DNA from: Pseudorhodoplanes sp.
GTDB lineage: Bacteria; Pseudomonadota; Alphaproteobacteria; Rhizobiales; Xanthobacteraceae
Assembly (NCBI GenBank): GCA_022843165.1
Contig: JALHOD010000006.1
Coordinates: 1 to 64,000 of the forward strand
Direction: 5' to 3'
Length of the DNA: 64,000 nucleotides
The position numbers and the translations under genes are program-made. Numbering within the stretch: position 1 is the stretch's first letter; each line of letters opens with the position of its first letter. Under the pieces are notes generated by a model. That model ran no database searches. It was not told the DNA's origin and worked only from the letters and a program-made list of their open reading frames with translations. Positions 59,184-64,000 of this stretch are shown here, piece by piece.

Positions 59184-59972
59184 CTATTTCATGGCGGCGT
59201 TGATGTGCTCCTCGAGCTCCGCCTTGGTGCGCAACAGGCGCTCCGCGATGTCCTTCTGCTGCTCCTTGAAACGCTGGCTGGGCACCGGCACTGAAACGGC
59301 GACCGTGTTGCCGTGGAAATCGCGCAGGGCGACGCCCGCCGCGCAGATGCCGAGCGTGTGTTCCTCGCGGTCGAAGGCGACCCCGTGCCGGCGGATCGAC
59401 TTCAGTTCGTCCAGCAGCGCATCCAGCGTGGTGATGGTTTTCGGCGTGCGCGCCTCGTAGGAACGGCCGATCAGCGCTTCGACTTCCTCGTCGCCGAGCT
59501 GTGCCAGATAAGCCTTGCCGTTGGCGGTGCAATGGAGCGGGAAGGCGTCGCCGACGGCGGACACCGTGCGCAGCCGCTGCGACCCGATCACCTGGTCGAT
59601 GAAGACCATGTGGTCGTTCTTCACCGTCGCCAGATCGACGGTTTCATGCAGATCGCTCGACAGCTTGCCGATGAACGGCTTGGCGATGGTGACGAAATCG
59701 GTGCGCACCGAGGCCGCGAGCCGCAGGATGGTGGGGCCAAGCCGCACGCGGCCGTTGGGTGAGGCGGCGATCACCAGCTTCTCGGTTTCCAGCGCCGACA
59801 CGATGCGCTGCACGGTGGAGCGGGCGAGATTCACCCGTTGCGCGATCTGGCCGAGGCTCAGTCCCGGCGTGGCGTCTTCCAGCGCGCGCAGGATGGAGGC
59901 GGCGCGGGCGATGACCTGCACCTGGCTTTTGTCCGGCGTGCCGGCGGGCCGGGCGATGGTGTGCTTGTTCAT
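59184..59972 (-). CDS. IclR-family transcriptional regulator
   Basis: A 262-residue protein with an N-terminal winged helix-turn-helix (VIARAASILRALEDATPGLSLGQIAQRVNLARSTVQRIVSALE) and an IclR effector domain (LSSDLHETVDLATVKNDHMVFIDQVIGSQRLR, AFPLHCTANGKAYLAQL, GICAAGVALRDFHGNTVAVSVPVP). It sits between the two halves of the catabolic cluster, on the same strand, and is the obvious candidate regulator. Effector unknown. Confidence 0.9.
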   Translation of the reverse strand: MNKHTIARPAGTPDKSQVQVIARAASILRALEDATPGLSLGQIAQRVNLARSTVQRIVSALETEKLVIAASPNGRVRLGPTILRLAASVRTDFVTIAKPFIGKLSSDLHETVDLATVKNDHMVFIDQVIGSQRLRTVSAVGDAFPLHCTANGKAYLAQLGDEEVEALIGRSYEARTPKTITTLDALLDELKSIRRHGVAFDREEHTLGICAAGVALRDFHGNTVAVSVPVPSQRFKEQQKDIAERLLRTKAELEEHINAAMK

Positions 59973-59999
59973 CGGTGACTCTCGCTGATGCCTTGTGAA

Positions 60000-60965
60000 T
60001 CAGTCTGGCAGTCGCAGAAGTTTTTTCGCGTTGTTGTAGCTGATGTCGTCGCGCACGCGCTCGTCGAGCGGCACGCTGTCCATGAAATGCCCGGCTTCCT
60101 CGGTGGATTCGAAGGGGTAATCCGCGGAGAACATCACATGCTCGTGGCCGAGCGCGGCGATCGCGCAATTGAGCGGCTCGGCCGAGAACATGCCGGACAG
60201 GGTCACGACCATGTTGCTCTTGATGTAGTCGGAGGGCTGGCGGTTCAGCTTCACGCCATAGAGCTTGGCGCGGCTGTCGAAGCGCCAGAGCAGATAGGGC
60301 AGGGTCTCGCCGAGATGGCCGAGCGCCAGCGTCGCCTTCGGAAACCGGTCGAACAGGCCACCGAACACCATGCGCAGCGCATGCGAGCCGGTTTCCAGCG
60401 TCCATTCCCAGGTCGCGCGCTTCAGGCCCTTGTAGCCCTCGAGCACCGCGAAGGGCGAGACCGGGTCGGCCGGGTGCAGATAGACGATGGTCCCGAGCGC
60501 TTCCGCGCGTTCCCAGAACGGATAGAGCGCGGGATCGTCGAGATATTGCCCGTGGGTGTGGCCGTTGATCATGCAGCCGGCAAAGCCGAGCTGTTTCACG
60601 CAGCGCTCGAGCTCGTTGGCGGCGGCGGCGGGATCCTGCAGGGCGATATGGGCGAAACCGGAATAGCGGTCCGGCCGCTTCTGGATTTCGCGCGCCAGGA
60701 AATCGTTGGCCTCGATGGCCTTGCGGACTGCCTTTTTGGCATCGTGTTCCGCCTGCACGCCGGGACCGGCGAGCGAGAGCACCGAACGCGCGATGCCGGC
60801 CTTGTCCATGGCCGCGAGCCGCTGCTCGCCGAAATCCTTCAGCCGCGCCAGCACCTGGCCGTAGAGCTTGGGATCGACGTCCTCGACCGTCTTCAGCCAG
60901 TATTCTTCGAAGGCGGGATCGAGAAAATGCTCTTCGAGCGCGATCTTCCTGACAACCCTGGACAC
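60000..60965 (-). CDS. Amidohydrolase_2 family enzyme, resorcylate/dihydroxybenzoate-decarboxylase-like
   Basis: A 321-residue TIM-barrel protein beginning VSRVVRKIALEEHF; the ALEEHF motif replaces the usual HxH metal motif, as in gamma-resorcylate and 2,3-dihydroxybenzoate decarboxylases. Other matches are LSLAGPGVQAEHDAKKAVRKAIEANDFLA, KRPDRYSGFAHIALQDPAAAANELERCV, VYLHPADP, LALGHLGETLPYLLWRFD and MFSADYPFES. It starts with GTG at 60965 after GGGAGG; the frame's upstream part is non-coding. It probably decarboxylates or hydrolyses a carboxylated ring compound. Confidence 0.85.
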   Translation of the reverse strand: MSRVVRKIALEEHFLDPAFEEYWLKTVEDVDPKLYGQVLARLKDFGEQRLAAMDKAGIARSVLSLAGPGVQAEHDAKKAVRKAIEANDFLAREIQKRPDRYSGFAHIALQDPAAAANELERCVKQLGFAGCMINGHTHGQYLDDPALYPFWERAEALGTIVYLHPADPVSPFAVLEGYKGLKRATWEWTLETGSHALRMVFGGLFDRFPKATLALGHLGETLPYLLWRFDSRAKLYGVKLNRQPSDYIKSNMVVTLSGMFSAEPLNCAIAALGHEHVMFSADYPFESTEEAGHFMDSVPLDERVRDDISYNNAKKLLRLPD

Positions 60966-61185
60966 GCAGACCTCCCGACGCGACTTTTGTTGCGGCTTCT
61001 TATGGACCGCTATGCAGTACACTTGTATCGACATATGGATATCGCAACCCGGCCTGTGTGGCAAGCGGGCGCGGCCGTCTGCGACGGCGCATGATGCCGC
61101 AGCGGGATCGTGGATGATGTCGCGCTGATACTGGGGCGTCGCAGGCGTCTGCAGATGCAAAGAGGCGCGGCAACGCCCCGCGCGG

Positions 61186-62874
61186 CTAGAGGTAGGACAG
61201 GACGAGATAGGCCGCGAGCATCACCGTGGTCCAGAACGCCATGATTCCGGTCGGCCAGGTCCGCGCCAGAATCCCTCCGGGGCCGTGATAGGTATGCAGG
61301 CGAAAGACGATCTTGCTGACCGCGTGCCGCACCAAGCGGTCGACCGCCTCCCAGAAGGTCTGCGCGCCATCTGCGAACCGGACCGCCAGTGCATAGCCGG
61401 CGCGCCGGTAGAACCAATCCGTATCCAGATTGGTTGAGCGCAGTTCCGGGGGATAGAGACCGGTCCGCATCAACACGGTAAAGGCAAGTGCCGAATACAT
61501 CAAAAGCTGCAATTGCGTAACGACATGCTCTGTGGTGTACGGCTTGAAGTCGACAGCATAAGGAAGCAGGTCGTAGAGTGGCTTTGGCCAGACGCCGATC
61601 AGCACGCAGAGCGAGGCCGTAATACCCATCGCAACAAGCATGTTGCCGGGCGCCTCCGCGCAACGTTTCCCAGAATCGTGTGCAAAAAATGCAAAATAGG
61701 GAATTTTGATTCCGGAATGGTGGAACACGCCGGCGCTTGCAAAAAGCAGGATCAGCCAAGTCCAGAAATACCCTTCATTCATCGCTGCTGTAATGATCAG
61801 CGCCTTGCTGATGAATCCGGAGAAAAGCGGGAAGGCGGAAATCGAAGCCGCGCCGACGATGCAGAATCCGGTCGTCCATGGCATCGACTTGTAAAGACCG
61901 CCAAGCTCCGAGCCTTTGATCGTTCCGACCCGGAACAGCACCGCGCCCATCGACATGAACAACAGCGCCTTATAGAGGATGTGGCAGAAAGCGTGCGCGG
62001 CAGTGCCGTTCAGAGAAAGTTCGGTTCCGATGCCGATGCCCACCACCATGAAACCCAGCTGATTGTTCAGGCTGTAGGCAAGTACGCGGCGCAGGTCATT
62101 CTCGATCACCGCATAGAAGATTGGGAAAGCCGTCATCGCTGCGCCGATGGGCACCAGGATTTCCGTGCCGGCGAAGCCCCGCGCGAGAGCATAGACCGCG
62201 AGCTTGGTGGTGAAGGCAGAGAGTATCACGGTGCCGGTGACGGTTGCTTCCGGATAGGAATCCTGCAGCCAGTTGTGCAACAGCGGGAATGCACACTTGA
62301 TTCCGAAGGCGAGGAATATCAGCCAGCTCGCTGGCGATCCGACGCCCATATGCTCGAACGCGATCGAGCCGGTCGCATGGTAGTGGAGCAGCGTTCCGGC
62401 CAGCAGCAACACGCCGGAACCGACTTGGATGATCAGGTAGCGCATGCCGGCGAAATAGGATGACGGTGTGCGGCTGGCCCATATCAGGAACACCGACGCG
62501 ATGGCGGTGCCCTCCCAGTAGAGAAACAGCGTAACCAGATCGCCAGCAAAAACGGCGCCAACTGCGCTGCCCGCATAGACCAGCGCTGCGACGTGCTGGA
62601 GTGTATCGTCGACATGCAGCGCATAGATGATGCCGAGAAAGGCGGCGATCAGGAAGATATAGCCGAAAATCAGGCTCAGCCTGTCGACGCGAAGCGTCAC
62701 CAGTGTCATGTCCAGAAAATGGATCTGGCCGAACTCGCCTTCTGGCAAGCCGAGCACTTGCCAGAAGGCAAGGAGGGGCAGAGCCAGCATATAGGCCTGA
62801 CGCAGGCGGCCGTGCAGCAGCGGTACCAGCAAGGCACCAAGGATAAGAACGAGCCCCGGAGAGATGTCATTCAT
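61186..62874 (-). CDS. Na+/H+ antiporter subunit D / complex-I-like proton channel subunit
   Basis: A 562-residue membrane protein with about 14 helices of the proton-conducting transporter family (NuoL/M/N, MrpA/D). Key residues are in FLYWEGTAIASVFLIW (conserved Glu), GIKCAFPLLHNWLQDSYPEATVTGTVILSAFTTKLAVYAL (conserved Lys, His and second Lys), and HAFCHILYKALLFMSMGAVL. With the small 92-residue protein and another antiporter-like subunit upstream, it forms a multisubunit antiporter or NDH-like module cut by the window edge. Confidence 0.85.
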   Translation of the reverse strand: MNDISPGLVLILGALLVPLLHGRLRQAYMLALPLLAFWQVLGLPEGEFGQIHFLDMTLVTLRVDRLSLIFGYIFLIAAFLGIIYALHVDDTLQHVAALVYAGSAVGAVFAGDLVTLFLYWEGTAIASVFLIWASRTPSSYFAGMRYLIIQVGSGVLLLAGTLLHYHATGSIAFEHMGVGSPASWLIFLAFGIKCAFPLLHNWLQDSYPEATVTGTVILSAFTTKLAVYALARGFAGTEILVPIGAAMTAFPIFYAVIENDLRRVLAYSLNNQLGFMVVGIGIGTELSLNGTAAHAFCHILYKALLFMSMGAVLFRVGTIKGSELGGLYKSMPWTTGFCIVGAASISAFPLFSGFISKALIITAAMNEGYFWTWLILLFASAGVFHHSGIKIPYFAFFAHDSGKRCAEAPGNMLVAMGITASLCVLIGVWPKPLYDLLPYAVDFKPYTTEHVVTQLQLLMYSALAFTVLMRTGLYPPELRSTNLDTDWFYRRAGYALAVRFADGAQTFWEAVDRLVRHAVSKIVFRLHTYHGPGGILARTWPTGIMAFWTTVMLAAYLVLSYL

Positions 62875-63145
62875 TATAATAATTCTCCGGGCGCATCAGG
62901 ACGACGCGCATCGCTCGTGCGGCCAGCACCAGAGCAACGCAGCCGACAAAACCGAAAATGCCGTAGAAGCCAAATAGATGTTCGATGGCATAGGGGCCAT
63001 GCTTGTGTATGAAGACGTCGGCAAGCAAGAGCCCGGCGCAGACTGCGTAAAGTGCCCAGACGATGCGGCCGACATTCCGGGGGTCGTCAAGCCAATAGCG
63101 TTTTTCGCCGCCGGGTTCCTGCATCGTGTCTTTGCTGGCGGGCAT
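62867..63145 (-). CDS. Small two-span membrane protein of the antiporter module
   Basis: A 92-residue protein with two hydrophobic helices (VWALYAVCAGLLLADVFIHKHG and FYGIFGFVGCVALVLAARAMRVVL) and polar ends. Its stop overlaps the start of the following antiporter subunit by 8 bases, and it lies 18 bases downstream of another antiporter-like subunit, so it is part of the same complex. I do not recognise the family from standard Mrp subunits. Confidence 0.7.
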   Translation of the reverse strand: MPASKDTMQEPGGEKRYWLDDPRNVGRIVWALYAVCAGLLLADVFIHKHGPYAIEHLFGFYGIFGFVGCVALVLAARAMRVVLMRPENYYNE

Positions 63146-63163
63146 GCGGGACTCCTCCTGAGG

Positions 63164-64000
63164 CTAGCGGCTGGCAAACATCGTCGTCAGCAGGTTTTCA
63201 ACCTGGCCGGCGCCAAAAAACAATACGACGCAGAGTCCGGCGGTCGCCGAAAGCGGAATGACGCAGGCCAGCGGCGCCTCGCGAATGGCGGAGGCGGCGC
63301 CGGGCTCGGGCGCGAAGAAGAAGGCCCGCCCGACTATCGACAAGAGATACGCAATGTTGAGCAGCGAACTGATCATGAGTGCGCCCAGTGCGACCAGATA
63401 GCCGCTGTCCGCTGCCGCCAGCGCGAGCGTCCATTTGCTCCAAGTGCCGCCGAAAGGTGGCAGCCCGATGATGCTGAGGGAGCCGATCAGGAATGCGGCC
63501 ATCGTCACTGGCATGGTCCGGCCGAGGCCATCGAGCTCTTTCACTTCAGTCTTGTGGGTTGCGACATAGATCGCGCCGGCGCAGAAAAACAGGGTGATTT
63601 TGCCGACCGCATGCGTGGCCATTTGCATGCCGCTGCCCATGATTCCCAGCGGGGTCGCGATGGCCGCGCCCAGCACCACATAGGCCAGTTGGCTCACTGT
63701 CGAATAGGCGAGGCGGGCCTTGAGATTGCCGCGGGTGAGCGCGATCAGCGAGGCTAGCACGATGCAGCCTGAGGCCAGATAGACCAGCCAGACATTGGCG
63801 CCTGCGGCAGTCAAGGTGTCGAGCCCGAAGATATAGACAACGACCTTGACGATGCTGAACACGCCGGCCTTCACCACCGCGACCGCGTGCAGCAGCGCGG
63901 AGACCGGCGTGGGCGCCACCATCGCCGCCGGCAGCCAGAAATGGATCGGCATCACCGCCGCCTTGCCGATGCCGAAGACGTAGAGCGCCAGCAGGACAGC
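63164..64000 (-). CDS. Proton-conducting antiporter-like subunit (partial, 5' end outside window)
   Basis: At least 279 codons; the start lies beyond position 64000. It contains the hallmark AAVMPIHFWLPAAMVAPTPVSALLHAVAVVKAGVF (conserved Lys and His of NuoL/M/N and MrpA/D proteins), LTRGNLKARLAYSTVSQLAYVV and HAVGKITLFFCAGAIY. It is the upstream partner of the 92-residue protein and the second antiporter subunit. Subunit identity (MrpD- or NuoN-like) cannot be fixed without the missing part. Confidence 0.85.
   Translation of the reverse strand, partial: AVLLALYVFGIGKAAVMPIHFWLPAAMVAPTPVSALLHAVAVVKAGVFSIVKVVVYIFGLDTLTAAGANVWLVYLASGCIVLASLIALTRGNLKARLAYSTVSQLAYVVLGAAIATPLGIMGSGMQMATHAVGKITLFFCAGAIYVATHKTEVKELDGLGRTMPVTMAAFLIGSLSIIGLPPFGGTWSKWTLALAAADSGYLVALGALMISSLLNIAYLLSIVGRAFFFAPEPGAASAIREAPLACVIPLSATAGLCVVLFFGAGQVENLLTTMFASR

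Overview
The window looks like chromosome of an alphaproteobacterium of the order Hyphomicrobiales (Rhizobiales), close to the Bradyrhizobium/Rhodopseudomonas/Xanthobacteraceae group. The evidence is the complete ChpT-CtrA-SciP cell-cycle phosphorelay set, FlbD-type flagellar control, a Rhodobacter/Sinorhizobium-type PmtA, DUF3551 and DUF2778 proteins, high GC, and dispersed intergenic repeats typical of that group. No species can be named from sequence alone.

Layout. 1-2.8 kb: edge of an unknown gene, a MazEF/PemK-type toxin-antitoxin pair, a GC-rich non-coding stretch, a lytic transglycosylase and a small exported protein. 2.87-5.0 kb: tRNA-Ile2(CAT) followed by the scar of an old island, made of a tyrosine-integrase C-terminal remnant, a broken NrfD-type membrane subunit, an intact TorD-type chaperone and a deleted aldehyde dehydrogenase fragment. 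5.0-10.2 kb: envelope and housekeeping genes (hydrolase, DUF2927, coiled-coil membrane protein, EipA/DUF1134, YHS protein, CysQ). 10.3-16.8 kb: chpT and a cheA-cheW-cheY-cheB-cheR operon. 16.9-20.9 kb: DUF2778 protein, ctrA, fliI, fliJ. 21-24.4 kb: outer membrane protein, Rnk-like regulator, ECF sigma/anti-sigma pair, small membrane protein. 24.6-37.9 kb: flhA, LysR/DoxX pair, a candidate structured RNA, then flbD-fliN-fliH-fliG-fliF, sciP, flgD and fliK.

38-43.7 kb: mnmA, pmtA, tRNA-Met, an NsrR/truncated haemoglobin nitric-oxide module, and a YeiH-family exporter. 43.7-50.3 kb: TRAP transporter, RidA, cell-wall amidase, beta-helix protein and DUF3551 proteins. 50.4-61.0 kb: one long minus-strand catabolic cluster with a branched-chain-amino-acid-type ABC transporter, two amidohydrolases, a cyclase-family hydrolase, a cupin, an SDR, a 3-hydroxyacyl-CoA-dehydrogenase-like enzyme and an IclR regulator. 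61.2-64 kb: part of a multisubunit cation/proton antiporter or complex-I-like module cut by the window edge.

How it fits together: ChpT should pass phosphate to CtrA, and SciP should antagonise CtrA. Perfect CtrA boxes (TTAA-N7-TTAA) lie upstream of cheA, the DUF2778 gene and sciP, with a near match upstream of flhA. The ctrA-fliI intergenic region carries eight GANTC (CcrM methylation) sites in about 200 bp, five of them in or beside two perfect inverted repeats. The most unusual unexplained element is a roughly 180-nt multi-hairpin element at 28639-28816 behind a good sigma-70-like promoter. It is closed by an 18-bp perfect stem and displays the same 7-nt loop three times.
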